A DNA stretch of 64,000 bases from Neostapfia colusana (taxonomy: Eukaryota > Streptophyta > Magnoliopsida > Poales > Poaceae): assembly GCA_030760725.1 (NCBI GenBank), contig JASWHV010000013.1:41574699-41638698 (forward strand), in the 5' to 3' direction. Positions within the stretch are counted from its first letter, which is position 1; every line of letters starts with the position of its first letter. Position numbers and translations under genes: made by a program. Below are positions 12,001 to 23,798 of the stretch, piece after piece. The notes beneath the pieces are model-generated. The model was not told where the DNA came from and did no database searches. It saw only the letters and a list, made by a program, of their open reading frames with translations.

Positions 12001-13286
12001 AAGGTCCGGTAGAAGTCGAGTAGTTGGAATCTACTCGCGAGGTTAGGGCTGGTTTATTCGGAGCGGGTCCAAAATAGAAGAGATGGGGAAAGTTCACACC
12101 TAAGAAATGGAGACCGGGCAGGGAGGTTTAGATGCAGCAGGTTGCGGACCGTGCGTGCATAGCCCTGCCTGTGTCGGTTAAGGCCCGTCCGTGCTTGGCC
12201 CTGTTGGACAAGTTTGAGTTGTGAACCGGGCGCATACTGGCTATATGGGACCCTGGAAACTGATGTACCTTGGGAGATCCATAGTGGAACTTTTCCAACT
12301 GCCTTAGGCTTTCGCCGTCAGGATAGCAGAAGGTAACTCGCTTAAGAACATACCACTGCGGGCATGTACCTTGAGGGAGCTTGCGTACTCGGGGCAGTTG
12401 GACTGCGTCCAATGTGGGAAATCTCGGGAAAGGTGGCCGCGTACAACGTCAGTCGAGATTGCTGCCGGCAACTCAGAGTACGGGTGTACATGTTGTGTAG
12501 TCCGGGTGTGTACTTATTTGAATCAATGTCGCTCGCGGTCATATGAGTATACTTGCCCACTACGTCTTGACGTAGTAACAACTGGAACTGGTTATCTTTG
12601 AATTTGATAAGACTGTGATGTAACTTGTTTTGCAACCATGATTGAATTAGAGATAGGCTCATTAAACTTTACTTTCACCTTGTGCAAGGAGCATCACAAC
12701 AAAGCGTTTCTTGTTTGATTGTGGAGTTGCGATGCTGTCCAGTTCAAGGTCTGTACAATGAGGCTTAAAACCTGAAAGTTAAGGATCAACTTTAGGCGAG
12801 TCCTTTACGCAAATCTAGCTATCCTAATTGTGAACCGCCGTGCATGTAGAGTTTCTTGTTTAGGAGAGACAGATCAGTCTTGCTGAGCCTATGTGCTCAC
12901 GCTTGCTATATAAGTGGTTTTGCAGGTTAACATATATGCTAAGAAGAAGGTTGTCCGCTGAGACTCGGAGACTTCCGAGTCATGTAACACATGGAGAACC
13001 CAGCCGCTGCTGCTTGTCTTCGTGTTGCTAGCGAGAGGAGTCCGCGGGCTGGACTTCATCTCGAGTGCTCTTAGTTATTCGACGTGAGTTGTTATAGACT
13101 TCCGCTGTAGCTATTTGATGTAAACTATTTACAAAGAAAAACTTGTAAGCTTCCGCTATGGTTTTATGTAATACATTGTTCCTTGTATGTGTGCTGTTGG
13201 GCGCCGCACAACATGGCACCACCCAATGCGATTCCCGGGCGCGTGCCCCATCCCCGTGACTAAACGGGTGGCGTCGGGCCGTCTCA
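9013..13286 (+). repeat. TE2 3' LTR, complete, 4274 bp
   Basis: It begins tgtaaaggtcccaaaa right after the polypurine tract and ends in gtctca, where the TE3 protein frame resumes. The last 1010 bases match the 5' LTR remnant. Internal layout: AT-rich U3 start (9013-9580), GC-rich core with grass-like ggacccacc words (9580-10850), AT-rich middle (10850-12000), then the block with TATA box (12907-12913), ttttgcag and terminal hairpin (about 13195-13230). The 218-codon frame at 9718-10374 lies in the GC-rich core and resembles no known protein, so I do not annotate it as a gene. Confidence 0.9.
12907..12913 (+). promoter_or_regulatory. TATA box of TE2 3' LTR
   Basis: The sequence tatataa sits at the exact equivalent of 2558-2564 and is unchanged, although the surrounding LTRs have diverged by several percent. 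Confidence 0.5.
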
Positions 13287-14285
13287 GTGTGGGGTAATTC
13301 AGCTAGTGTTTCTTTAGTTGTCTCGACGCATAGGCTACCACTTGTCCTTCTTGCATGAGCACATATCCAAGCCCTAGACTTGATGCATCACAATATATAT
13401 CGAAACTCTTGCTCACATACAGTAATACCAAAACCGGCGCTGCGGTTAGTCTTTTCTTGAGCTCCTCAAAGCTTTCATGGCACACTGGTGTCCACTGAAA
13501 TGCTTTTCCCTTCATTAGCAATTCAGTCATAGGCTTCGCTATTTTAGAGAAATCCTTGATGAACCGTCGGTAGTATCCAGCCATCCCAAGGAAACTCCAA
13601 AAATCTCTCACATTCTGCGGTTGGTTCCACTTCAGAACATCTCCAACTTTTCCGGGATCAACCGATGCTCCTCTCTCGGAAATGATGTGGCATTGGAACG
13701 ATATCTCCTTTAGCCAAAATTGACACTTGCTGAACTTAGCATACAATTGATGCTCTCGCAGTTTCTGCAATGTCAATTTCAAGTGTTCTTCATGTTCTTC
13801 CTCACTTTTTGAATACACCATGATATTATCGATGGAAACCACGACGAACTTGTCCAAGTACTCCATGAAGACCTTATTCACGAGGTACATAAAGTATGTG
13901 GGTGCATTCGTTAACCCAAAAGACATAACGGTATATTCATATGAACCATACCATGTTCGAAATGCAGTCTTGGGTATGTCGGAGGGCTTAATCTTCAGCT
14001 GGAAGTATCCCGACCGAAGATCAATCTTGGAGAAAATTCGGGCACCTTTCATTTGGTCGAATAGGTTCTCTATACGGGGAAGTTGGTATTTATTCTTGAT
14101 CGTCACCTCATTGAGAGACCTATAATCCACACGCATCCTTTGGGTCCCATCCTTCTTGTCTACGAAGAGCACGGGGGCTACCCATGGTGACGAGCTTGGG
14201 CGTATAGAACCCTTTTCTAGCTGCTCCTGAATTTGCTTCTTAAGTTCCACTAGTTCATTAGAGGGCATCCTATATGGCCTTTTCT
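13287..14285 (-). pseudogene. TE3 reverse transcriptase and start of RNase H (broken)
   Basis: The frame is open from 14268 down to 13303, starting at MPSNELVELKKQIQ. RT words are GSIRPSSSPW, DYRSLNEVTIKNKY, SKIDLRSGYFQLKI and MSFGLTNAPTYFMYLVN. The catalytic motif, normally F/YxDD, reads SIDN here, so the second catalytic Asp is lost. RNase H begins (YCDASSLGLGYVLMQEG, VAYASRQLKKH), meets a TAG at about 13303, and continues for five recognisable codons (LNYPT) before TE2 cuts in at 13286. The rest of RNase H and integrase should lie beyond TE2. Confidence 0.88.
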
Positions 14286-14732
14286 CTATAGGTGCAGTTC
14301 CAGGTACACTAAATCAATGGCAAATTCAATGTCCCGGTCAGGTGGCATAACAAGAAGTTCTTCCGGGAACACGTCTGAATATTCTTGAACCACCGGAATG
14401 CTTTTCAATGTTGCTTCTTCGACGTGGTTCAATGCTGCCTTCTCGGTTGCTGGATGGGCTGACTTGAACTCAATACGAGTACCAAGCTCATTTGTCAACT
14501 GCACGCTCCTCTCAGCACATTGAATTACTCCGTTGTGCTTGCTTAACCAATCCATTCTAAGTATTATATCAATCCCTTGGGAATACAAGACAATAAGGTT
14601 GGCAAGAAAGTCTACTCCCCTTATTTTAAGGTATACTTTCGGACATACTATATTTGACCTCATCTCTCCACCGGGAGAATTAACCAACATAGTGTGTTTC
14701 ATGTGTGATATGGGCAGATTATACTTCGCAAC
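14286..14732 (-). pseudogene. TE3 protease, 3' part
   Basis: The second half of the retropepsin domain, with the VNSPGGEM loop, IDIILRMDWLSKHNG (usual ILGMDWL) and the linker YSDVFPEELLVMPPDRDIEF that leads into RT. A frame change near 14290 separates it from RT. Its beginning is displaced to 18645 on by the TE4 solo LTR. The apparent start codon at 14738 lies inside TE4 and is an artefact. Confidence 0.88.
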
Positions 14733-17700
14733 TGACACGACCCCATTGGCCTTGTCGAGCCAGGATCACACTGAGAGCTGCTGCGTTGCACAGCACCGGA
14801 TAACGCACGTCAAAGATACAAAGTGGAAGAAAAATTTTATTATATAAACCAGTTTATGAACATTTTTATAACAAAATAGTCCAGTCTACACTCACGGGCG
14901 TAGACTGCGCATTGAGTTCACGTTCAGCCCGTGAACGTGTACCCACTAGCACGCACACACACTAACACGGCGGCGTGCACGACTCCCACTCGATGGTGTT
15001 CCGTCTCCTCCTCGGAAGTCCCTTCCTCATAAACCCCTGCAAAAGCTTCAAACACAAGCAGTGAGCACGATGGCTCAGCAAGACTGACCCGTCTCTCCTA
15101 TACATAAAACCTCTACATGAAGATTGATAGGGTACATGAGGTAAAATATGTTGCAAAGGACTCGCCTAATTAGTGGAACCTTCCTTTCAAGTTTTAGCAG
15201 CAGGTTGTGGAGAACTTCACGCTAAGGCACATGAGAGAGCCGCAATCAAACAAGAAACACATTTCTCTCATGTACTTTGCCCAAACTTGAAAAGAACTTT
15301 AATTAGCTCTAAATTACAACAATACATTTGCAAGCAAGGTATATCTTTCAAATCAGCAAACTTTTAACATGAATCTAGCCTGTTCTTTCAACGTCACGGT
15401 ACAGTGAACAAGTGGTACTCACTGACCGCGAGGGATGGCGATTATAATCGATTTACACCTGCAGGGTTACGCGAATAACCCGTTACGTACGCCCGTACTC
15501 AATGTTGCCTACAGCAACCATCATGGACGTCGTACGCAACCACCTTTCACCCGTCAGCCAAATGTTGAACCGGTCCAATCGTCCCGAGCAAGAGGTCTCT
15601 GCGCGTGCATCCACAGTGCTGCCAGCCGATTTACACCTCGAGCTCTCAACCTACCCTCTGAGCGACCAGCTATGCCTTAACACCCAGCTACCCAAGTTAC
15701 ATCGGTTTCCCGGTTCCCATATAGCCGGTAGGTCTTCGGTACTGTTCTAGCTTGTTCAACAGGCCCGCACATGGCTCGGTCCTCAATCGACAGAAGCGGA
15801 GCTATATCACCCAGGCCCCAAAGTCCTGCTGCCCTTACTCTCCGCTCGGTCTCATTTTTCTTGCCATGTGTTTCATTTGCTATTTTTACCCGAGTCGAGT
15901 GCCTCTAGCCTATCCTCGCGAGTAGTTCCAACTACTCGACTTGTACCGAATCCTACTCTATCTTAGCATTGCAGTAGCTAAACGGGGTTTTCAATCCTAA
16001 TCCCAACCTATGGTTTCCTTGGCTATGCAATTGGGTTTCAAACAAGACTCTAATGCAAGAAGTAAGTGGTGCTCAAAGTAAGTTCTTTAAAACAATAAAA
16101 ATTTATAAAAAGGTTAATGAAAACCGGAGCTTGCCTTGCTGCTCTTGGTCGTAGGCTAGCTGCTCTTCCGAAGTGACGAAGTCTAAGACTTCGGGTTCCT
16201 CCTCAACCTTAGCGACTACTTGAGATAACATGTATATGTATTAATTTAAATGCATTTGAATTGAATTTAAACTTGTGACGACTATAAGTCTTACTAGACA
16301 GAACCAATGACTCTGAAATTTTTACTGTGGTTTGGTTACAACCTAAACAGAGACTTCGCCAAGTTTCATTTGCAGCAAAGCTCATTTGACCTCTCCACAA
16401 ATAATTATGTATTTGAATTTAATTGGAGCTTCTAGGGTGTTCTAGGGATTTTCATGGAGCAAGCCATGACTTTTTGAACACTAGATTTTCAGAGGGTTCT
16501 AATGGAGTTGGTCTCACTTAATTTGAAGGTTCCTAGCTAAATATATGAGCTAAACAATTTCAGAGAAATTCTGAAAATGTTTCTGGACATTTTCTATTTT
16601 CTCTGGAACAGTTTCATTAATCACACCATTAGGTGGATCAAATGAGCTCAAATAGGTCTGAAATTTTTATGGTAGCTCAGGGATATTTGGGTTAACATCC
16701 CAGAAAAATTTCAGAATTTTCCTCCAAAGGGTTCTACAATTAAAATTCTAACCAGTTTAAATTTTGCAGAATTAATTCTGGAGAAATAAAAATTTTCATA
16801 GAGTGAAACTTGGTTTTCTGCAATGTACTCAGTGAGCTGAATCCAAAAAAAATTGGTTCACTCGATTTGGAGCTTCCTAGCCAAAGTTATGTGGGTTTGA
16901 AGTTTGAACTAAAACTGAAAATCGAAGAAAAGTTTAAACTTCTTCCTGTGGGTCCCGCACACAGTGCTTCGAATTCCTCCTCGCGCCCAATACCCGGCAG
17001 CGGCGGTCTTCGGCGAGACTCGCCGGAACCGAGTTCCCGGCCCAAAACTCGCCGCCTCCCCTTTTTCCGACCTCCTGAACTCGGCTGTGAGCTCGCCGGA
17101 CACCGGCGATGGCCGGAAACCCGCGCGCACCGGTGACAGCACCCGCTAGGGTTTTGGCGAGGTCGGTTTTGCACCACTGTGCACCAAATCGATCGGAAAT
17201 TGCTCGGAGAGAATCAGTGGAGCACGAGGAACATGAACCAACGCTTTGTGGAAGCTAGAAAAGCCGGCAACCATACCCTCGACAGTAAGTCGAGGTACTT
17301 TGCAACGGTGGCGAGGTAAACGGCCATATCACGGCCGATTTTCAATGATTTTCCTTGCTTCCTTATCGAGCGTGTGTGCTAGCATGTATAGAACCTACTG
17401 GACAACCGGCATGACCAACAATAGTGTGTGGAATCCGAATTCCAATCGGAGTTGAGCTCGGCTCATATGAACTGGCTTTCGGTAAACATGGAAATTCTCG
17501 ACTGATGGTTGATCATATGCCAAAAGGCTTTCGGCTACACCATCTACATGCAGTAGCGCACCTTTCTTGTGTAGAGAAGTGGATGCAACGGTGGCTGTGC
17601 CGAGCTGTCCACGAGAGCCCGAACGGCGGCAACGTTCGGTTCACCGGGAAAAACGCCCGGCTGAGCTCGAGGGCGCCTGCTCACTGGACAACACGACGTC

Positions 17701-18644
17701 TAGGAAGTTGCTCATGAGCTCACGATGCCGTGTTGCTACTGGGGGGTTGTGTTCACAAGCGATTGGCCTACTCACGAGCGGAATCGAGAGGGTGGCAGGT
17801 TTGCGGTGGAGCTCGGTGTGAAACTGAATGAACTCTCCATGGGCTCGGGGGATATTTAACAGGAGCACGCCGAGGGGGGGGGGTAAGGAGCCGGGAAGCT
17901 GGTCTCCAGCGTGGGGAAACGCAGCAGGAGCTGGCGCCACCCAGCCTCTCGGTGGCACGCTCGGCTGCAACCCGAGAACCGAGTGTTCTGTCTCTCAGTC
18001 GATTGATTTTGCTAGTGAGGCTGACATGTGGGTCCCACCCCCTTTTTAACCTCTGAAATTAACTTCCTCTCACTGCTACAAGCAGTAATCCCCCTAATAC
18101 CCTTGGTCATTTGAATTATGTAACAACTGGCCATTTGAATCGGATAGAATTCAAATTGCGGAGTATTTGAATGTATTTTCAGCACATATGCAGTTTGAAA
18201 TTCAATTTGAGTTTGAATTTGCTATACTTAGCTCATGTCAAGATCAACTCCAAATGGAGTAAAAATTGGTGTGTGAGCTCACAAAAATGTGCTGAGTAAG
18301 AATATGCCTCCCACTTTTGAATTCATGGGGTGGAAGTAGTTTGAATTTGAATTTGAGTTCAAACCACCGTCTTTCTAGTTATACCCAAAAAGACCTCAAA
18401 AGGTATTGGATTTGGGTGAATTTTGGCATGAGCCTTCCTAGCAAGGTGTTGGAGTTTTTCATATGCTCAGCCCCTAGATGATGCATGTGGAAAATGCCAC
18501 CTTTTCATTTTGTGAGTTTATTTTCTAATGAGCATGTTGATGGTGGTTACTTGCTCTTCAGATGTGTTCATCATGTTTCTTCAAATGAAGTGTGTGAGTG
18601 GTGATGAACACTTTGAATATGTGCCAAAAAATTAGGCCCTTACA
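14733..18644 (-). mobile_element. TE4: solo LTR, 3912 bp, target duplication GCAAC
   Basis: The LTR begins tgacacgacc (14733) and ends gcccttaca (18644) on the plus strand. It is flanked by perfect GCAAC copies at 14728-14732 and 18645-18649, and no internal element sequence is present. Both TE3 protein halves resume exactly at the duplications. A solo LTR arises when the two LTRs of a full element recombine. Its 14760-15400 part matches the U5/R ends of the other long LTRs (terminal hairpin at 14777-14797), and the GC-rich core is at 16950-18040. It contains a run of ten G at about 17874-17883. Confidence 0.93.
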
Positions 18645-18931
18645 GCAACATATTTGGATGATATGAATGAATGCGATGCTCCAGAATCGAATAAAACAGT
18701 GGCTGGGTTGGAGTTGGCAAGGAACATACCAATCACGACGTCCTCAGCTTGTTGCGCTTCCTCAGCGGAGACATGATTCACGTTGCCACGAGCGTAGTTC
18801 TGCTGCCCACGGTTACCTTGCGTAGCTCCTCCATTCGGCCGTGGGTTCTGTTTTGGTGCGTTGGTCGGCTGTCCAAGGCCTTTCTTCGGGCATTGACTTG
18901 CAAAGTTCCCACCTCTCCGCATTAAAAGCAT
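18645..18931 (-). pseudogene. TE3 gag end and protease start
   Basis: The frame covers the end of the zinc-knuckle region (NFASQCPKK), a Gln/Asn-rich spacer, NHVSAEEAQQAEDVV, and the protease active site LFDSGASHSFI close to the TE4 junction. The zinc knuckle itself is destroyed: the first Cys pair (CF, stop, CG) is in another frame, and the His is lost by an indel near 18915. The match to the TE8 gag end (NHMTMEEAQEAPDVVVG) supports kinship between TE3 and TE8. Confidence 0.82.
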
Positions 18932-19964
18932 TCTTTGTTGCCCAAAACAGCAGAAACGTTAGGGCGAGGCTGGTTTTGAGCATAGGCGCCCATGTTGGGA
19001 TGGGGCGCAGGAGGCAAAGACATACGAGGTGCTTGCATAACAGGACGTTGCTGCGGTGGTTGATTAGGGCGAGGTGGGATTGCAGGGCGGAAAGTAGAAG
19101 CGGACAAGCCATACTGTGGTGCAGCTGGTGGCATGAAACGGGGACGTACATTGCTCCCTTGTGGCTATTATGGCATCTTCCTCTTGCCCTCTTGCTCGAT
19201 CTCACGGATCTTGCTCTCAAGCACTATAGCTTTGTCCATGAGCTTCTGGAAGTTTGCATAATCATTGTTGAGCAGTTGTACTTGGATCCCATTGTTCAAT
19301 CCTCTCATGAACAAGTATTGCTTCCTTTGATCCGAGTTGATGTCTTCGGGAGCATACCTTGACAGCTGCATGAACTTGTTGAGGTACTCATTCAAACTCT
19401 TCTTTCCTTGGCAGAGACCTTTGAACCCCTGCCTTTTAAGCATCATGACTCCAGCAGGGACATAATGAGAGCGGAAACTCTCCTTGAATTCAGCCCAAGT
19501 GATAGTCTCCTGGTTGACATGAGCATTGCAAAGAGCGTCCCACCAGTCAGCGGTTGCTCCCATAAGTTGATGCGATGCGAAGAGAAGTTTCTCCCGATCA
19601 TTGCACTGAATAATAGCAAGCTTCTTTTCTATGGATTTCAACCAATCATCAGCCTCCATGGGATCATTACCTTGTGCAAAACTAGGCGGTCGAGTCCTCA
19701 TGAACTCTCCCAATCTGTTGTGAGCCGGCGGTGGTGGTGGTGGATGTGCAGGAACGGGGTTACGATTGTTGAGGTTGTTGGCTTGCAGCTATCCCAATGT
19801 TTGTATCATAGTTTGCATGAGCTATTTCTGCATAGCCATCAACCGTTCAAGGTTGTTTGCATCAGCCCCGGGGTTGGCATTTTTAGGAACTTCAACGTTG
19901 CCATCCTCTTGTGGTTCATGGTTACCACGTACGTTCCTCCTTTGACGGCTGGCGTATTCCCTCA
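18932..19964 (-). pseudogene. gag: TE3 gag (four premature stops)
   Basis: Capsid coding region. The probable start is the ATG at 19964 (MVREYASRQRR). The capsid core lies between 19713 and 19168 (EADDWLKSIEKKLAIIQC, QLMGATADWWDA, EFKESFRSHYVPAG, QLSRYAPEDI). A proline run (six Pro from a ggtggtggt repeat near 19720) precedes it. In-frame stops are at 19822-19824, 19789-19791, 19168-19170 and 19165-19167. By comparison with the Gln-rich context each fits a CAG or CAA codon with a C-to-T change. The Pro/Gln-rich tail runs to 18932. Confidence 0.85.
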
Positions 19965-20400
19965 CCATACGTGAGAGAGAGGTTAGTAGAATAGAAGTTT
20001 AGATTGATCCCCCTACTATATGCATCAAGGTGTATGAACTAAATATCTTTATTAATTTCAGCCTATTTGAGTATGTGAACACATGCCGAAGCATCTCACC
20101 TCTCTCCACTATGTGTGGATGTGGATATTCGCCGAAGCGTCCCACAACTCACACCAGCACACAAACAGAAGCAATCATCACAAAAGTTCAACACACCACT
20201 ACTATTCACGCTACTACGATTTAAATGTTCCTGTTACAGCTTATTCAATGGGAATCCTAAACTTAATCATGTGAACCGGTGCTGTTCTCGCCGTGTGACG
20301 GAGGTGGTCCATACATGGGCGCACGCCATGGTGAGTCGGCAGTCCATGTAGGGTTAGATGGCGCTGGTGCTCATAGTCACTGGCATCTTATAATAAGACA
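19965..20400 (-). other. TE3 leader fragment
   Basis: Non-coding sequence upstream of the TE3 gag. Short stretches resemble the TE8 leader (minus-strand words like gtgagttgtggga and acatggact), so it is probably leader. No primer site or LTR terminus follows. The boundary with TE5 is placed by loss of similarity and may be off by 80 bases. Confidence 0.5.
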
Positions 20401-21194
20401 TGAGAAACTTTAGAGAAGCAAGAAATAACTCTAAAACTTCAGAAGTTATAGGGCAAGAAAGCAAAGGTGTTTCCTCACCAAAGAATACTCATCTCGGTAC
20501 TATGTTTCCTCACCAAAGAAAAATCCTAAGCCGGTATTCCGCCATATATGTGTCAAATGGTGGAACTAAGAACGTCACTCACAAACGGTTTATAAACGTC
20601 ATGTGCTAACGTGGTTAAGGTACCTGCAGAAGACCACATAATAATGGTGCACACAATGGTTTTTAGCATTTCAGGAAGTTCCATATCATAATAAAAACAA
20701 ACGGTCTGTATCATTGCCGTACGGATCGTCCTTGAGTCAAGCCACGTCTCAAGGTACATGGTCGTGTTTTCACACCACACGACAGGGAACCCGAGTAGAG
20801 AACGAACGGGCCGTCACGGTTGGGAATTTTATCAACCCATTGGATACCACCTACTGCCTCATGACCGTTGACGCACGCCGATGGCGAGCGCTGCGTATGG
20901 CCCTTTGAACATTGACCGTTCAAGAGTTGCATACTCTCGTGTTGCTTACCACACGATGGGGTATTCTCACTTTTGCCAAAAGCACGCTGGAGATCAGCGT
21001 TTTCATATGATCTCAGAACCATATAGAGGTTCAGAGACTCATATTAACTACCGTGCCAAGCCACGGTAAACCATTCCATACTATTGCTCGTATGGCGAGC
21101 ATACTGCAATTGATCCGCCTGCGGTGGCGTACCTTACCTCTTACCTGACGTCGGAGTGTCGTTACAGAATGTATAACAAGTATGTTAGCATTTC
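20401..21194 (-). mobile_element. TE5: leader fragment of a TE9-like element
   Basis: From about 20490 the sequence matches the TE9 leader (58435-59122) closely and in the same orientation, for example cggtactatgtttcctcacc and ccgcctgcggtggcgtacc. The match stops at the TE6 LTR boundary (21194/21195). The 135 bases that in TE9 separate this point from its LTR, including the primer site, are missing. An 18-base word is repeated at 20468-20485 and 20503-20520. Either TE6 inserted into this leader, or the fragment is the remnant of a deleted element. The first 80 or so bases are unassigned. Confidence 0.75.
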
Positions 21195-23798
21195 TGTGTT
21201 TGGGACCACGGCCCATGTCACGGGGCCGTGCCGCTTGCCCGGGAATCGCATTGGGTGGTGCTGTGTTATGCGGCACCCAACAGCACACATATAAGGAAAC
21301 TGTATTACATAAATCATAAGCAAAAGCTTACAAATGTTGTTTGTAAATAATTTATATAAATTAGCTGCAGTGGAAGTCTATATACAGGTCACATCGAATA
21401 ACTAATGAGAACTCGAGAAGAGGTCCAGCCCCCGGACTCCTCTCGCTAGCAACACGAAGACATTGCAGCATCTGGGTTCTCCATGTGTTACATGACTCGG
21501 AAGTCTCCGAGTCTCACCGGACAACCTTCTCCATAAGCGTCTATGTTAACCTGCAAAACCACTCATATAGCAAGAGTGAGCACAAAGGCTCAGATAGACT
21601 TAACCGTCTCTCCTAAAGCATGCAACTTTACTTGAAGGTAACTTAAGACCTAAAACTGTAAGTTACATGAAGACTCGCCTACATGTTCATCCTTAACTTT
21701 CAGATTTTAGCCTTCATAATTGGGCCTTGCGCCAAGCAACATTGGAAGTCCACAATCAAACAAGAAACACTTCATTCCAATGTTACTTGTCCCAAGGTGG
21801 AAATTAACTTTAATTTGCTCTATCACTATTTCAGACATGGTTCTCATGCAATTCCAATTATCATAGCAGCAATTAAAATCTTGCAAACTGTTTCCACATA
21901 ACTTGATTACTACGTCACAACAAGTGAGCAAGCGGTACTCATAACCGCGAGGGACGGTGATTCGAATCAAACACTGCCCGGATAGTTCGACACATACGCC
22001 CGCCTCTGAAGAGCCAAATCTGGCATCCTTCATTACGTCATATGTGGCAACCTTCTGCAGGATACATGACTGTAGAACCGGTCGCGCCGTCTCGGGCTCA
22101 TAGGTCTAACGAGACGATGTGGTATGCCTCTACAATCCAGGTAACCTGGTACATCGGTTTCCTGGGTCCCATATAGCAGTAAGCATCCGGTACACAACAC
22201 AATACTTGCTCATGGGTGACGCACACGCATCGGTCCTTAACCAAAACAGGCAGAGCTACTCGACCAAGACCTCGTCTTGTAGCTGACTAACCCTCCTGCC
22301 CGGTCTCATCTTTAGAAATATAAACTTTAGTTCGCCTTTTTCAAGTACACCCATGTAAATCCGAACTATAGCTCACGAGTAGATTCCAACTACTCGACTT
22401 CTACCAGATGTCCTAAGCTATTTAGCACGCCATTACTGTACAGCAAGGACACTTTTGTACCCTTGACTCCAGGGTTCATTTAGTCATGAATTTGGAGTAT
22501 AAAACATCCTTGACCTAATTCACAAACAAACTCTAACCATGGTAGTGAACAAAGTAAAAACTATATAAATAACTTAAATGCAAACCGGAGCTTGCCTTGT
22601 TTTTGCAGGTGACTAAAGTCAGATAATTATGAAGTTAGTTGCTGATAACTTGAAGCTTAATCACTGCCCTTCCTGCTCCTTGATCCAAGCTTCACTTCTC
22701 CTCAACTTTTCCACGTTTAATCACTACGCGTTATGAATATGCATATATGTTCAATTGTAAAGCTTTTGCTAACAAGTTCTAAAGACAAGTTTAAAACTGG
22801 AACTCTGTTCAAGAATTTAAAATGACACTGGTGCTAGTGGTTTGGGTTTGGGTTAAGCAACATGATCAAGTGACAAGTGCATTTCATCACTTATCTGTTA
22901 CTCATCTAAGAGGTTAAACAGGACAGTGATGATTCAAAGCTACAATGGAGCTGAGAAATTTCATGTGAGTTCCTTGTCACAAGAAAGTCATTTGGATCAA
23001 AATTTAGAATTTTTCAATGAATAGATCACTCGGAACAATTCCCTAAGCATTTAGGTAAAAAGGAATTAATTCTGAATAAATTTGCACTTTCATGCAAATT
23101 CAAGTGAACTACAATTTAAAAGATAGCTAAGGGAGCATGCATGAATTTTTCCTAAGATTTTTGGAACTATGAATTCCCCAGAACTGAATTTCCAAGGTTT
23201 GGAAATTCTCTGGAATTGTTTCTTTATTCATTTGAACACAGAAACTTGAAATCCGAATTCTCATAAATAAATGAACTCCAAATGAGCTGAAACTTTTACA
23301 GGAGTTCACTAACATCCTAAAGCATATTCTGGCAAAATTTGAGGATTTTTGGATGAACCAAACTCCCTCTAAAATTCTTCTGCTGAAAAGTTTAAATATT
23401 TTTCCCGAATTTAATAATGATTTTTGTACAAATTGGGTTGCATATTTGGTTAGAATTTTTCAATCTGAATCCAACCCTATTTGAATCACTAAATTTGGAG
23501 CTTCCTAGCAAAAGTTATGAGGTTATAAAATCTGAACTGAATTTGGGGGTTCAAATAAACCGAGAAAGGTTTAAATTCTGCGTGTGGGTCCAGGGGACCA
23601 CGTGTCACTCGCTGGAACCAGCCACATGGGGCAACAGACCCACTCCCTCGCAGCCACAGCCCGATCCGAGGCCATAGAAGATCTAACTTCCCCGCAACAG
23701 AGACTGACACATGGGCCAGCCCCCGTCTTCGTCTACCTCCAGCCACCCGCGCTCCCGCGCCGCCGAGCTCCCCGGAGCTCTCGCCGGGAGGGGGTTCC
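21195..23798 (-). repeat. TE6 3' LTR, distal part (2604 bp)
   Basis: It begins tgtgtttgggaccacgg, homologous to the termini tgtggggacc (TE9) and tgtgagggacc (TE7). The exact first base could be 21195 or 21197. It carries the terminal hairpin at 21257-21277. Near 21561-21570 is actcatatag, the reverse of a ctatatgagt TATA-like site. It ends at the TE7 target duplication GTTCC (23794-23798). With the part at 38570-40066 the LTR would be about 4.1 kb. Confidence 0.87.

Larger units (their letters stand above)
1928..13286 (+). mobile_element. TE2: Ty3/gypsy chromovirus, 5' LTR interrupted
   Basis: A plus-strand LTR retrotransposon with remnant 5' LTR, tRNA-Met primer site, 1.5-kb leader, gag, protease, RT, RNase H, integrase, chromodomain, polypurine tract and complete 3' LTR. 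The order protease-RT-RNase H-integrase defines Ty3/gypsy. The chromodomain-like tail and long LTRs suggest the Tekay/Del clade (inference). It sits inside the RNase H coding region of minus-strand TE3, which resumes at 13287, so GTGTG (13287-13291) is the expected target duplication. Its left partner lies outside the window. Coding regions carry at least three frameshifts and several stops, so the copy is dead. Confidence 0.93.
13287..20400 (-). mobile_element. TE3: Ty3/gypsy element, split by TE4 and cut by TE2
   Basis: Minus-strand remains of gag, protease, RT and part of RNase H. It is closer to TE8 than to TE2 in gag (ADWW, QLSRYAPEDI) and in protease (MLVNSPGGEM, GMDWLSKHNG-type words). 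TE2 entered its RNase H at 13286/13287, so the 3' half and 3' LTR lie left of the window. TE4 entered its protease. The right end is uncertain: sequence similar to the TE8 leader runs to about 20400 and no primer site or 5' LTR follows, so the 5' end is probably lost. Confidence 0.85.

Noticed and set aside
17866..17890. Run of ten G as a quadruplex or assembly mark
   Set aside because: A single homopolymer in an LTR core; without at least three further G runs of similar size no quadruplex is supported.
18841..19362. 173- and 188-codon plus-strand frames across the TE3 gag
   Set aside because: They are antisense shadows of the minus-strand gag, which has clear capsid words.
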